Part shown: positions 35,245 to 43,925 of the stretch, in pieces
Layout of the letters: each line of letters starts with the position of its first letter
Numbering within the stretch: the stretch's first letter is position 1
Origin: an uncultured Eubacteriales bacterium
Lineage (GTDB): Bacteria > Bacillota > Clostridia > Lachnospirales > Lachnospiraceae
DNA length: 64,000 bases
Assembly: GCA_900314525.1 (NCBI GenBank)
Contig: OMVN01000003.1
Span: 1 to 64,000, forward strand
Direction: 5' to 3'
Position numbers and translations under genes: made by a program
Notes under the pieces: generated by a model
The model's database searches: none
What the model was told of the DNA's origin: nothing
Seen by the model: only the letters and a program-made list of their open reading frames with translations

Positions 35245-35952
35245 ATGGATAAAAAAAATAATACAAGAAATATAATACTATTGGCTTTATGCGTGGTTGT
35301 AACAATCACTATTGTCTGTATATTTATTTTTGGAAATAAAAAATCTGATAATAAGAAATCTGTTGATAGTAAAAAGGAAACTTATGCAGATACAAAAAAA
35401 GATGAAGAAATAAAAAGTGATAATAGTGAAGTCACAGATACAAGTTTGACGGATTCCTTGGAGTCAACATTAGTTCCAGCACAGGAACCAAGCTCGGAAG
35501 TAGTAACAGATGTACAATCTGAATCACTTACAGATTCTGAAATAAACAGTGAATCTGTTACAAATGAAACAGGTATTCAATCAGCCAATACTGGGAATGA
35601 ACAGCCAGTATCAGACAGACAGGGAATATCAGTATACAATGATGATGTGAAAATCGTATTTTTTGATGAAAGCGGACTCTATGTGTATGATCAGGATATA
35701 AATACACTTACAGGCTTTTTCGACTTCTCTAATATAAAATATGGAGCAGGAACATATATACAGTCCGACTACGATGGAAGCCATATATATATAATTGATG
35801 ATAATGGCAGTAAATTTATATATGACACAATGACTGATAGTTTTGTAACAGCAGACTTTAATCCTGAAGACATAAACAAGTGGGTGGGCAGCCCTTCATA
35901 TATATATACTTCCAGCATGTTTCAGTACGATTTTAATGTGGGAAATGAATAA
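35245..35952 (+). CDS. Membrane-anchored extracytoplasmic protein of unknown function
   Basis: About 235 residues: N-terminal membrane anchor (about 9-29), a long Ser/Thr/Glu/Asp linker (about 35-125), then a C-terminal domain of about 100 residues with several Asp/Tyr-rich strands (GLYVYDQDINTLTGFFDFS, HIYIIDDNG, YDTMTDSF) resembling a partial propeller or beta-sandwich. No family recognised. The ATG at 35245 is preferred to a TTG at 35215 inside nfo. Confidence 0.65.
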   Translation: MDKKNNTRNIILLALCVVVTITIVCIFIFGNKKSDNKKSVDSKKETYADTKKDEEIKSDNSEVTDTSLTDSLESTLVPAQEPSSEVVTDVQSESLTDSEINSESVTNETGIQSANTGNEQPVSDRQGISVYNDDVKIVFFDESGLYVYDQDINTLTGFFDFSNIKYGAGTYIQSDYDGSHIYIIDDNGSKFIYDTMTDSFVTADFNPEDINKWVGSPSYIYTSSMFQYDFNVGNE

Positions 35953-35987
35953 AAAAATATAAAAAGAATCTGATTAATCCCAACCAC

Positions 35988-36182
35988 CTAGTGATGTTCA
36001 AAAAATATATCCTCAACCCTCAAATCCAGGTATGAGGATATAAGCAATGCAATTTCTAAAGAAGTACTCTCGCCTTTTTCTATTCGGTTAATTGTGCGGG
36101 TACATATGCCAATAGCATCGGCAATGTCTTTCTGTGCTAAATGCCTTTCAAGGCGTATTTTTCTTAAATTATTAGATACCAT
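35988..36182 (-). CDS. Small XRE-family helix-turn-helix protein
   Basis: 64 residues, essentially one Cro/CI-type HTH (NNLRKIRLERHLAQKDIADA, then ICTRTINRIEKG and a short tail DLRVEDIF). Probably a DNA-binding partner or antagonist of the S24 repressor gene, which lies 18 bases upstream in the same direction. AGGTG precedes the ATG. Convergent with the unknown gene ending at 35952. Confidence 0.82.
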   Translation of the reverse strand: MVSNNLRKIRLERHLAQKDIADAIGICTRTINRIEKGESTSLEIALLISSYLDLRVEDIFFEHH

Positions 36183-36200
36183 TTAAACACCTGCCATATC

Positions 36201-36935
36201 TTAACTGTTAAACAAAAGTTCCTTTTTACAGGTTCCAACAACCTTTCCAAATATCTTAAAATCATCATTTGCAGTGACTCCAATGGGATTGTAGTCAGTG
36301 TTTAGCGAAATAAGTGATATAATTCCATTTTTTAGTGAAAACTTCTTAATATAGGCATTATTATTAAGAGAGAAAATGCCAATATCACCAGATGACAGAG
36401 TATCTGCGTGGTGAATAAGAGCTACCTCACCATTGTGGAATAATGGTTCCATGCTATCACCTGAAATCATTACTCCAAAATCTGCATTGTCAGGTACACT
36501 TTTAGAATTATCTATTATACAGGAAGTTACTGGCCCATCAAATAAATAATTACCTGTTCCGGCAGATACTGCGTTTTCATAAATATCTAAATATCTGGTT
36601 ATGGAAACTGTCTTATTGGATATAGACAGATATTTATCAATCAATTTTAAATCGCTTATGTATTCGTTAGCTTTATTAATACCAGTCTCATTTAATCCAT
36701 TAAAAGGATTGTATGGATTAAATCCAAAATACTCCTCATAAATATCTTCTATGTGCAGTAGTCTGCATATTTCAAAAAATAAATTTATTCCAGGTTCACT
36801 CACGTTGGTTTCCCATTTTGATACAGCTTTATATGAAATCTTGAATCCTTTTTTTTGTAAAAGATCTGCCAGTTCCTGCTGTGACATGTTATTTTGTTTT
36901 CTGTAATGAGAGATTATATGTCCGATATCATTCAT
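36201..36935 (-). CDS. CI-like transcriptional repressor with S24 (LexA-type) domain
   Basis: 244 residues: XRE HTH (about 1-60: HYRKQNNMSQQELADLLQKK, KAVSKWETN), a linker, and a C-terminal S24 self-cleaving peptidase domain with the Ser in GDSMEPLFHNGE and the Lys in AYIKKFSL. Such repressors cleave themselves on RecA-type DNA damage signals. A consensus promoter with an inverted repeat lies just upstream (minus strand). No phage genes adjoin it, so it may be a stand-alone damage-responsive regulator. Confidence 0.88.
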   Translation of the reverse strand: MNDIGHIISHYRKQNNMSQQELADLLQKKGFKISYKAVSKWETNVSEPGINLFFEICRLLHIEDIYEEYFGFNPYNPFNGLNETGINKANEYISDLKLIDKYLSISNKTVSITRYLDIYENAVSAGTGNYLFDGPVTSCIIDNSKSVPDNADFGVMISGDSMEPLFHNGEVALIHHADTLSSGDIGIFSLNNNAYIKKFSLKNGIISLISLNTDYNPIGVTANDDFKIFGKVVGTCKKELLFNS

Positions 36936-36969
36936 ATGAATTAAATCCTTTCTGAAAGGGGATAATAAA

Positions 36970-37001
36970 ATTATATATTTTTAGTATTGGTATGTCAATA
37001 C
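36970..37001 (-). promoter_or_regulatory. Promoter and probable operator of the S24 repressor
   Basis: On the minus strand TTGACA (36993-36998), a 17-base spacer and TATAAT (36970-36975), a full consensus. An inverted repeat GTATTG-N6-CAATAC (36984-37001) covers the -35, as expected for autorepression. Confidence 0.7.
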
Positions 37002-37035
37002 AAAATCGAAAAATAAGAGAATATAAAACAATATA

Positions 37036-37080
37036 TGACAGAAGTGTCAGTTTACAATCGAATATCAAGAGAATTATAAT
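37036..37080 (+). promoter_or_regulatory. Divergent promoter with inverted repeat TGACA-N4-TGTCA
   Basis: TTTACA (37051-37056), 18 bases, TATAAT (37075-37080). The repeat TGACA-gaag-TGTCA (37036-37049) adjoins the -35. It faces away from the repressor promoter and would drive the 81-residue gene. Confidence 0.5.
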
Positions 37081-37116
37081 CTTGTAAAAGATAATTTTGT
37101 AATAGGAGCTGATAAG

Positions 37117-37362
37117 ATGTCTGATAAAATTTATATTGAAGTTTATACAGCAAGGAATCGGGATGGAATGATTGTACCTCTGAGTTTCATATGGAAGGAT
37201 GGATATAGTTATGAAGTACAGAGAATCTTAAGTGCAGAGTACACTAATAGCAGAAGATCTGTAGAAAACAGTCTTAAATATACCTGTTATGTAAATGGCA
37301 GGAGGTGGAACTTGTATCATGAGAATATGGATATGTGGTATTGCAGAAATAATGGGGAATAG
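37117..37362 (+). CDS. Small protein resembling DUF6504-type partners of damage-inducible operons
   Basis: 81 residues: short beta-type segments (YIEVYTAR, PLSFIWKDGYSYEVQRIL), a Cys-containing core (KYTCYVNGRRWNLYHE) and a closing WYCRN. The pattern of an Rx..G.P..F.W.g..Y.V stretch followed by W resembles DUF6504, which often sits beside translesion polymerase genes; the match is by memory and weak. The divergent S24 repressor makes damage control plausible. GGAG is seven to ten bases upstream. Confidence 0.55.
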   Translation: MSDKIYIEVYTARNRDGMIVPLSFIWKDGYSYEVQRILSAEYTNSRRSVENSLKYTCYVNGRRWNLYHENMDMWYCRNNGE

Positions 37363-37436
37363 ACGGGAAGTGGTGCTTAAATTATATAGTTTTTTTTGCC
37401 CTTGTGTGTTAATATAGGATACACGGAGGAAATAAT

Positions 37437-39038
37437 ATGTATAAAACCAAGAAGAAAGTTAAACATGATGAGGTAAGGAATGGAATAAGAACCATTATTT
37501 TCGTGGGAATTTCTGTTATTATACAGTTCATATGGATTGTGGTTCTGTATATAAGGCTGAATGCTATCTCTACCTCAATTACACTTATATTGAGTCTTCT
37601 TGCGCTTTTAGTAGCACTTGCAATAAATGGAAGTTATGCCAATACTGCAGTTAAGACACCGTGGATAGTCCTAATACTTGCGTTCCCATTTCTTGGAATG
37701 CCACTCTATCTTATGCTCGGAAGATCTGGTGCAACGAAGAATATGCAGAAGAGATTTGAATGCATAGACAGGCAATTGTTTCCCAGAATAAAACAGGATG
37801 ACAGAGTATTTAGAGAATTGGAAAAACAGGATGTACAGGTGGCTAATCAGTGTAGATATATTATAGATTACGCACATTTTCCTGTGTATGATGATTCTTA
37901 TGTAGAGTATTTCAGCGAGGCCAGTGATGCACTGGATGCCCAGATAGAATCATTAAAGAAAGCCAGAAAATTTATTTTCATGGAATATCATGCCATAGAG
38001 GATGCCCAGTCCTTCAGAAGAATAGAAGAGGTACTTGAACAGAAGGTAAAAGAAGGCGTTGAAGTAAGACTTTTTTACGATGATATAGGAAGTGCAGTAT
38101 TTATAGACAAGTCATTTGCCGATAAGATGAGGAAAAAGGGAATAAACTGCAGAATATTTAATCCAATGATTCCTCTGCTTAATGTGTTTATGGATAACAG
38201 AGATCACAGGAAGATTACAGTCATAGATGGAATTGTGGGTTATACAGGCGGATATAATATGGCCAATGAATATTTTAATGTGGTAAACCCATATGGACAT
38301 TGGAAAGACACTGGGGTTAAGATTGTCGGTAATGCGGTTAAGAATCTCACAATTACATTTCTGGAAATATGGAATGCTATTAATGCAAAAGACATAGATG
38401 ACAAAAACTATAAGATTTATTTACCAGATGCCGATAAATTTATAAAAAAATATGATAATTTCAGCATACGATACAGGGGTGAAAGAAAGGGATACGTTCA
38501 GCCATATGCTGATTCGCCATTAGATAATGAACATGTTGGTGAGAATGTATATTTAAATGCTATTGAATCTGCCACGAAATATATTTATTTCATGACACCA
38601 TATCTTATTATTACTGATGATATGGACAGAGCACTGGGGCTTGCGGCTAAAAGAGGAGTAGATGTTAGAATTATTACTCCTGGAATACCAGATAAAAAAG
38701 CAGTATACACCCTTACTAAATCATATTATCCAAGTTTGTTGAGGAGAGGTGTGAAAATATATGAGTATAATCCAGGTTTCTGTCATGCAAAAATGTGTGT
38801 GTCGGACGACAAAGTAGCTACAGTGGGTACAATAAACCTGGATTACAGAAGTCTATATCATCATTTTGAAGATGGAGTATTTATGTATAACGTACCAGCA
38901 GTCATGGATATTAAGAAAGACTTTGATGATACATTCAAGAAATGCAGCAGGGTAATATCTGATAATAATGATAACAGGAAAACTTTTATGGATAAGGTGG
39001 GATATAGTCTATTGAGACTTTTTGCACCGCTGTTGTAA
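37437..39038 (+). CDS. cls: Cardiolipin synthase (phospholipase D family)
   Basis: 533 residues: two N-terminal membrane segments, a PLDN region (PWIVLILAFPFLGMPLYLM), then two HKD motifs, HRKITVIDGIVGYTGGYN and HAKMCVSDDKVATVGTINLD. It condenses two phosphatidylglycerols into cardiolipin in the membrane. Preceded by GGAGG seven bases before ATG. Length fits Firmicutes Cls. Confidence 0.93.
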   Translation: MYKTKKKVKHDEVRNGIRTIIFVGISVIIQFIWIVVLYIRLNAISTSITLILSLLALLVALAINGSYANTAVKTPWIVLILAFPFLGMPLYLMLGRSGATKNMQKRFECIDRQLFPRIKQDDRVFRELEKQDVQVANQCRYIIDYAHFPVYDDSYVEYFSEASDALDAQIESLKKARKFIFMEYHAIEDAQSFRRIEEVLEQKVKEGVEVRLFYDDIGSAVFIDKSFADKMRKKGINCRIFNPMIPLLNVFMDNRDHRKITVIDGIVGYTGGYNMANEYFNVVNPYGHWKDTGVKIVGNAVKNLTITFLEIWNAINAKDIDDKNYKIYLPDADKFIKKYDNFSIRYRGERKGYVQPYADSPLDNEHVGENVYLNAIESATKYIYFMTPYLIITDDMDRALGLAAKRGVDVRIITPGIPDKKAVYTLTKSYYPSLLRRGVKIYEYNPGFCHAKMCVSDDKVATVGTINLDYRSLYHHFEDGVFMYNVPAVMDIKKDFDDTFKKCSRVISDNNDNRKTFMDKVGYSLLRLFAPLL

Positions 39039-39108
39039 TTAATGGACAATATTAATACAATTAAACTGAAATAGGAAAAATATATAACATATATTGACAA
39101 ACTCTTTA

Positions 39109-39137
39109 TTGCTTTAAAGTGATAAAAGTGATACAAT
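39109..39137 (+). promoter_or_regulatory. Promoter for DAHP synthase
   Basis: TTGCTT, 17 bases, TACAAT, about 35 bases before the start codon. A direct repeat AAAGTGATA covers the spacer and -10. Confidence 0.45.
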
Positions 39138-39171
39138 AGGACAAATTGAAATAGGAAAGGAACACGATAAT

Positions 39172-40206
39172 ATGGAAATGCAAATGGATTTTTTGAGAAA
39201 ACTGCCAACACCACAGGAGTTAAAAGAGCAGTTTCCTCTTTCAGATGAAATAAAGGCAATTAAGGAAAAGAGAGATAAAGAGATAGCAGATATTTTTGCA
39301 GGAAAAAGTGATAAGTTTCTTATGATAATTGGACCATGTTCTGCAGATAACGAAGAGGCAGTGCTTGATTATATGCACAGACTTGCAGAAGTGCAAAAAA
39401 AGGTTGAAGACAAGATATTTATTATACCTAGAGTATATACTAATAAGCCAAGAACAAAAGGTACAGGATATAAGGGAATGCTTCATCAGCCTGATCCGGA
39501 GGGACATGAAGATATGTTAGCAGGTATAATTGCTATCAGACAGATGCACACTCGTGTTGTAAAAGAGACAGGATTTACATGTGCAGAGGAGATGTTATAT
39601 CCGGGAAATCATAGATATTTATCTGATTTATTATCATATGTTGCAATTGGTGCCCGTTCAGTAGAAGATCAGGAGCACAGAATTGTAGCATCAGGTGTTG
39701 GTATACCAGCAGGAATGAAGAATCCACCAAGTGGAGATATTTCAGTAATGATGAATGCCATTACAGCTGCACAGCACACACAGGATTTCATATATCGTGG
39801 ATGGGAAGTAAGAACACAGGGAAATCCTCTTGCTCATGCAATCATGAGGGGATATATAGATAATCTTGGACATAGCAAACCAAATTACCATTACGAAGAT
39901 TTGAGAGCAGTATATGAGAATTATAAGAATACTGATTTAAAGAATCCTGCAATAATAGTAGATACAAATCATGCAAACTCAAACAAACAGTACTTAGAGC
40001 AGATAAGAATTGCAAAAGATGTACTTCATAGCTGCAGAGTTTCTGATGATATAAAGGGTATAGTAAAAGGATTAATGGTAGAGAGTTATATTGAAGATGG
40101 AAGCCAGAAGATAGGCGAGGGAATTTACGGAAAATCAATTACTGATCCATGCCTTGGCTGGGAAAAGACAAATAATCTTTTACTGGAAATTGCAGAGCTT
40201 CTGTAA
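39172..40206 (+). CDS. 3-deoxy-7-phosphoheptulonate (DAHP) synthase, class I
   Basis: 344 residues of the AroF/AroG/AroH type: MIIGPCSADN, RVYTNKPRTKGTGYKGMLHQP, GARSVEDQEHR, VGIPAGMKNPPSGD, NHANSNKQ and VESYIEDGSQ. It condenses phosphoenolpyruvate with erythrose 4-phosphate, the first step of the shikimate pathway. Length is as for the E. coli enzymes. Which aromatic amino acid inhibits it cannot be told from motifs. Monocistronic: own promoter and terminator. Confidence 0.95.
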   Translation: MEMQMDFLRKLPTPQELKEQFPLSDEIKAIKEKRDKEIADIFAGKSDKFLMIIGPCSADNEEAVLDYMHRLAEVQKKVEDKIFIIPRVYTNKPRTKGTGYKGMLHQPDPEGHEDMLAGIIAIRQMHTRVVKETGFTCAEEMLYPGNHRYLSDLLSYVAIGARSVEDQEHRIVASGVGIPAGMKNPPSGDISVMMNAITAAQHTQDFIYRGWEVRTQGNPLAHAIMRGYIDNLGHSKPNYHYEDLRAVYENYKNTDLKNPAIIVDTNHANSNKQYLEQIRIAKDVLHSCRVSDDIKGIVKGLMVESYIEDGSQKIGEGIYGKSITDPCLGWEKTNNLLLEIAELL

Positions 40207-40241
40207 ATAAAAAAGATCATATATAGATGACATAAAAGTGT

Positions 40242-40289
40242 AGAATATTCTCTGGGGGATGATTTTCCCCAATGGAGGATATTCTTTTT
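40242..40289 (+). terminator. Terminator after DAHP synthase
   Basis: A compound hairpin: outer AGAATATTCTC / GAGGATATTCT, inner TGGGG / CCCCA, followed by TTTTTTTG. Confidence 0.75.
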
Positions 40290-40390
40290 TTGTATAAATT
40301 CTATTCACTTTTAATAAATATATGATATAATTAAAAAAGTTTGTCTGAAAATCGGACGATGTAAAATAAGAAAGATTGAAAGGTAATATT

Positions 40391-41803
40391 ATGTGGAATG
40401 AGATTAACCAGTTTTTAGTTAAAATTGACGATTATGTGTGGGGACTGCCGCTTATGATTTTAATCATGGCAGGAGGAATAATGTTAACTATTAGAATGGC
40501 TTGTCTTCAGATTAGAAAGCTTCCTTTGGCTCTTAAGTGGATGGTTAAGAACGAAGAAGGCGCAGCAGGTGAGGTAACATCATTTGGTGCATTGTGTACA
40601 GCACTTTCTGCTACAATTGGAACGGGTAATATAGTAGGTGTTGCTACAGCAATAAGTGCAGGTGGACCGGGAGCACTGTTTTGGATGGAACTTGCAGCAT
40701 TTTTTGGAATGGCAACAAAGTTTGCAGAGGGCTTACTTGCAGTAAAATACAGAGTTGTAGATGAAGATAATCATTCACTTGGTGGACCATTCTACTATAT
40801 AGAAAAAGGAATGGGCAAGAATTTCAAATGGCTTGCCAAGATGTTTGCATTTTTTGGAGTATGTGTTGGATTGTTTGGAATTGGAACATTCTCACAAGTA
40901 AATGGAATTTCATCAGCTATAAAAGGATTTTTCGATCCCAATAGCAAGAATACAGTAAAGATACCAGGAATAGGTACATATTCATGGGTAGTAGTTGTAT
41001 CTTCAATTATTCTTACAATACTTGTAGCATTTGTTCTTATTGGAGGAATACAGAGAATCTCTATGGTATCACAGCTCATAGTGCCATTTATGGCTGTAAC
41101 TTATGTTTTAATTGCAGTAGTATTGCTTATATGTAATATTCAGGAGGTGCCAGCGGCAGTAAAGTTAATAGTTAAATCAGCATTTAATCCAAAGGCTGTG
41201 ACAGGTGGAGCAGTTGGTACAATGTTTATAGCGATGCAGAAAGGTGTGGCAAGAGGTATATTTTCAAATGAGGCAGGTTTAGGTTCTGCACCTATTGCAG
41301 CTGCAGCAGCTAAGACAAATGAACCAGTAAGACAGGGACTAGTTTCAATGACAGGTACATTTATTGATACAATTGTTATATGTACAATGACAGGACTTTC
41401 AATAGTACTCACGGGTGCATGGAAAGTAAAAGGTATTGAAGGTGTGGAAGTTACTACATATGCATTTAAACATGGACTTCCAATTCCAGGAAGAGTATCA
41501 GCATTTATATTGATGCTTTGTCTTGTGTTTTTTGCATTTACAACAATACTTGGATGGGATTATTATTCAGAGAGATGTCTTGAATATCTTGCAGGTAAAA
41601 ATGCAAAACACATAAAGGTATACAGATGGTTATACATATTAGCAGTATTTGCTGGACCATACATGACAGTAAAGGCAGTATGGACAATAGCGGATATATT
41701 TAACGGATTGATGGCAATACCAAATATGATCGCAATTCTTGCACTCAGCGGAGTGGTTACAATGGAAGTAAAGAAATTCTTTTCTCAGATGAAAGAGAAA
41801 TAA
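40391..41803 (+). CDS. Sodium:alanine symporter family protein (AGCS)
   Basis: About 470 residues, about eleven membrane helices. Family motifs CTALSATIGTGNIVGVATA, GGPGALFWMELAAFFGMATK and GVARGIFSNEAGLGSAPIAA are intact. It imports alanine or glycine with sodium. This is the functional counterpart of the decayed copy at 7435-8424. The ATG at 40391 (GAAAGGT upstream) is preferred to one at 40376. Confidence 0.93.
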   Translation: MWNEINQFLVKIDDYVWGLPLMILIMAGGIMLTIRMACLQIRKLPLALKWMVKNEEGAAGEVTSFGALCTALSATIGTGNIVGVATAISAGGPGALFWMELAAFFGMATKFAEGLLAVKYRVVDEDNHSLGGPFYYIEKGMGKNFKWLAKMFAFFGVCVGLFGIGTFSQVNGISSAIKGFFDPNSKNTVKIPGIGTYSWVVVVSSIILTILVAFVLIGGIQRISMVSQLIVPFMAVTYVLIAVVLLICNIQEVPAAVKLIVKSAFNPKAVTGGAVGTMFIAMQKGVARGIFSNEAGLGSAPIAAAAAKTNEPVRQGLVSMTGTFIDTIVICTMTGLSIVLTGAWKVKGIEGVEVTTYAFKHGLPIPGRVSAFILMLCLVFFAFTTILGWDYYSERCLEYLAGKNAKHIKVYRWLYILAVFAGPYMTVKAVWTIADIFNGLMAIPNMIAILALSGVVTMEVKKFFSQMKEK

Positions 41804-41858
41804 AATAGAGTTCTTTGAAATTACTGATTGACAGTTTTAAAGTGGAGGAAATAATCAA

Positions 41859-43031
41859 ATGAGTAATAGAAATTATGACAGAAGATACAGTAGTACACGC
41901 AGCAGAAAATCAAGACGAAGAAAGAAAAAACTGGCTGCAATAAGGAATTTTACAGTTATAGCGGTAGTTACTGTAGTTGGTCTGTTTGTATTAATGAGCT
42001 GCAATGGGAAAGACGATAACAAGAAAAATACCAAGAAGGTGACCGAGACAACTTCAGAACAGGTTACAGAGACTACAGAGGAAGAAAAGAAAGCAAAGAG
42101 ACCAGAGGTTTCTGAAAACTATCAGGATTTATCAATGGATGCAAGTCTTGTAAGCAATAATGTAGCAGTTATTGATGCTACAAATCACAAATTAATTGCT
42201 GGTAAGAACCCAGATGCAAGAATATATCCTGCATCAATGACAAAAGTAATGACACTTATAGTGGCAGTAGAGAATTTACAGGATTTAAATCAGACATATA
42301 CATTTAATGCACAGGAACTTGATGATTTATTTAGACAGCAGGCTTCAGTGGCTGGATTCTTAGCAGATGAGACTGTTAATGCCAAGGATTTACTTTACGG
42401 GCTGGTACTTCCTTCAGGAGCAGATGGAGCTATAGGTATTGCAAAGGTTGTAGCAGGTTCAGAGCAGGGACTTGTAGATTTAATGAATAAGAAGTGTGAG
42501 GAAATGGGACTTAAGGATACTCATTTTATGAATACTTCAGGTCTTCATGATCCAAATCACTATACAACCGCAGTTGAAATGGGAATGATAATGGATTATG
42601 CAATGCAGAATGAAACATGTGCGGAGATACTTTCAGCAGTTGATTACACCACAGCTCCAACACCACAGCATCCAGAGGGAATCAAGTTGTATGGCACAAT
42701 GTTTAAGAGAATCTATGGAAATGAAGTTCCTGGAGTTCAGATTAAAGCAGGAAAGACAGGATATACAATTGAGGCCAGTCATACACTTGCTTCATATGCA
42801 ACAAGTGGTTCTAAGAATTATATAGCAGTAACAGCAGCAACTACAGGAAGTTACTGGAATAGTATATATGATGATTTTAAACTCTATTCGAGATTCTGCG
42901 AAGGATATACAGGAGAAGGAGTTACACTCAGATCAGGTGAAGTAATAGTGCCAAAGGGAGATCCTAGCCAGATAGCACAGATTGCAGAAACATCACCAGA
43001 AACTACAGATGAAAATGTTGCGGCACAGTAA
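41859..43031 (+). CDS. D-alanyl-D-alanine carboxypeptidase (serine-type, S11)
   Basis: 390 residues: basic N-terminus, a membrane anchor (about 27-47), a Thr/Glu/Lys linker and a penicillin-binding domain with SMTKVMT (SxxK), PSGADGA (position of SxN; Asn replaced) and KAGKTGYT (KTG). It trims the terminal D-Ala of peptidoglycan stem peptides outside the cell. A C-terminal acidic tail lacks the amphipathic helix often seen in DacA. Ribosome binding site GGAGG. Confidence 0.9.
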   Translation: MSNRNYDRRYSSTRSRKSRRRKKKLAAIRNFTVIAVVTVVGLFVLMSCNGKDDNKKNTKKVTETTSEQVTETTEEEKKAKRPEVSENYQDLSMDASLVSNNVAVIDATNHKLIAGKNPDARIYPASMTKVMTLIVAVENLQDLNQTYTFNAQELDDLFRQQASVAGFLADETVNAKDLLYGLVLPSGADGAIGIAKVVAGSEQGLVDLMNKKCEEMGLKDTHFMNTSGLHDPNHYTTAVEMGMIMDYAMQNETCAEILSAVDYTTAPTPQHPEGIKLYGTMFKRIYGNEVPGVQIKAGKTGYTIEASHTLASYATSGSKNYIAVTAATTGSYWNSIYDDFKLYSRFCEGYTGEGVTLRSGEVIVPKGDPSQIAQIAETSPETTDENVAAQ

Positions 43032-43067
43032 ACTTGTTTAATAGATATTGAAACGAGAGGCGACGGG

Positions 43068-43922
43068 ATGAAAACAGATAAAAATCATTACAGATGCAAG
43101 AAAATATTTGATACACATGTACATATAGGCGGTGGAAATCTAGGATTTGATATGACAGAGGATATGGTTGTCACAATGCTTGATAGATATAATGTAGACC
43201 ATATACTCTTGTCAAACTGTGATTGTTGTGAGGTAGATTTTGATCAGAAGATTCTACCAGATAAATTACAGATAACCCAGAGTGACGGACTAGAAAGAAC
43301 ACTGAAGCTTGCGAGATTATATCCTGATAGAATTAGCGTTGCCCCATTTATAAAGGCATCAACAGAGGGACTTACCAGAGATTACAGGAAATTAATTGAA
43401 GATAATCTTGATATTATCAAGGCGATAAAAATACATCCATATCATGGGGATATATCTCCTGTTGATAAGAGAGTTATTCCATATCTGGAACTTGCAGAAG
43501 AACATAATCTTTGTGTCGTGTCCCACACTGGTGGATGTGAGAAGGCCTCACCTGTGCATGTTTATGAGGCTGCAAAAATGTTTAAGAATGTGAATTTTGT
43601 AATGGTTCACATGGGTCTTGGAACTGATAACAAAGAGGCACTAGATTTACTTGGAAAATGTGACAATCTCTATGGAGATACAACATGGGTTCCAATGAGT
43701 ACAACAATTGAGGCAATTAAGAGATATGGCAGCAAAAAGATGATGTTTGGAAGCGATGCTCCTATTGATGGAACAGATACATATCTTCATAACAGAACTA
43801 ATGACAGATCGATATATCAAGATTATTTTTATGTTCTTCCAGATTTGATTTCTGAGAATGATTATGATGATCTTATGTATAAAAATGCCGAGAGAGTCTT
43901 TAAACTCAGAATAGAGGAATAG
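43068..43922 (+). CDS. Amidohydrolase family protein (COG2159-like)
   Basis: 284 residues of the amidohydrolase TIM-barrel fold: FDTHVHIGG (HxH), IKIHPYHG, VSHTGGC, FVMVHMGLG and a late MFGSDAP with Asp. Metal ligands appear complete. Substrate unknown; close families include decarboxylases and phosphotriesterase-like enzymes. Its start is preceded by GAGAGGCGACGGG. The next gene begins three bases after its stop. Confidence 0.85.
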   Translation: MKTDKNHYRCKKIFDTHVHIGGGNLGFDMTEDMVVTMLDRYNVDHILLSNCDCCEVDFDQKILPDKLQITQSDGLERTLKLARLYPDRISVAPFIKASTEGLTRDYRKLIEDNLDIIKAIKIHPYHGDISPVDKRVIPYLELAEEHNLCVVSHTGGCEKASPVHVYEAAKMFKNVNFVMVHMGLGTDNKEALDLLGKCDNLYGDTTWVPMSTTIEAIKRYGSKKMMFGSDAPIDGTDTYLHNRTNDRSIYQDYFYVLPDLISENDYDDLMYKNAERVFKLRIEE

Positions 43923-43925
43923 AAA

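Noticed and set aside
35988-36935. Prophage or integrative element suggested by the CI-like S24 repressor
   Set aside because: No integrase, replication, capsid or attachment repeats were seen within 10 kb; flanking genes are housekeeping.
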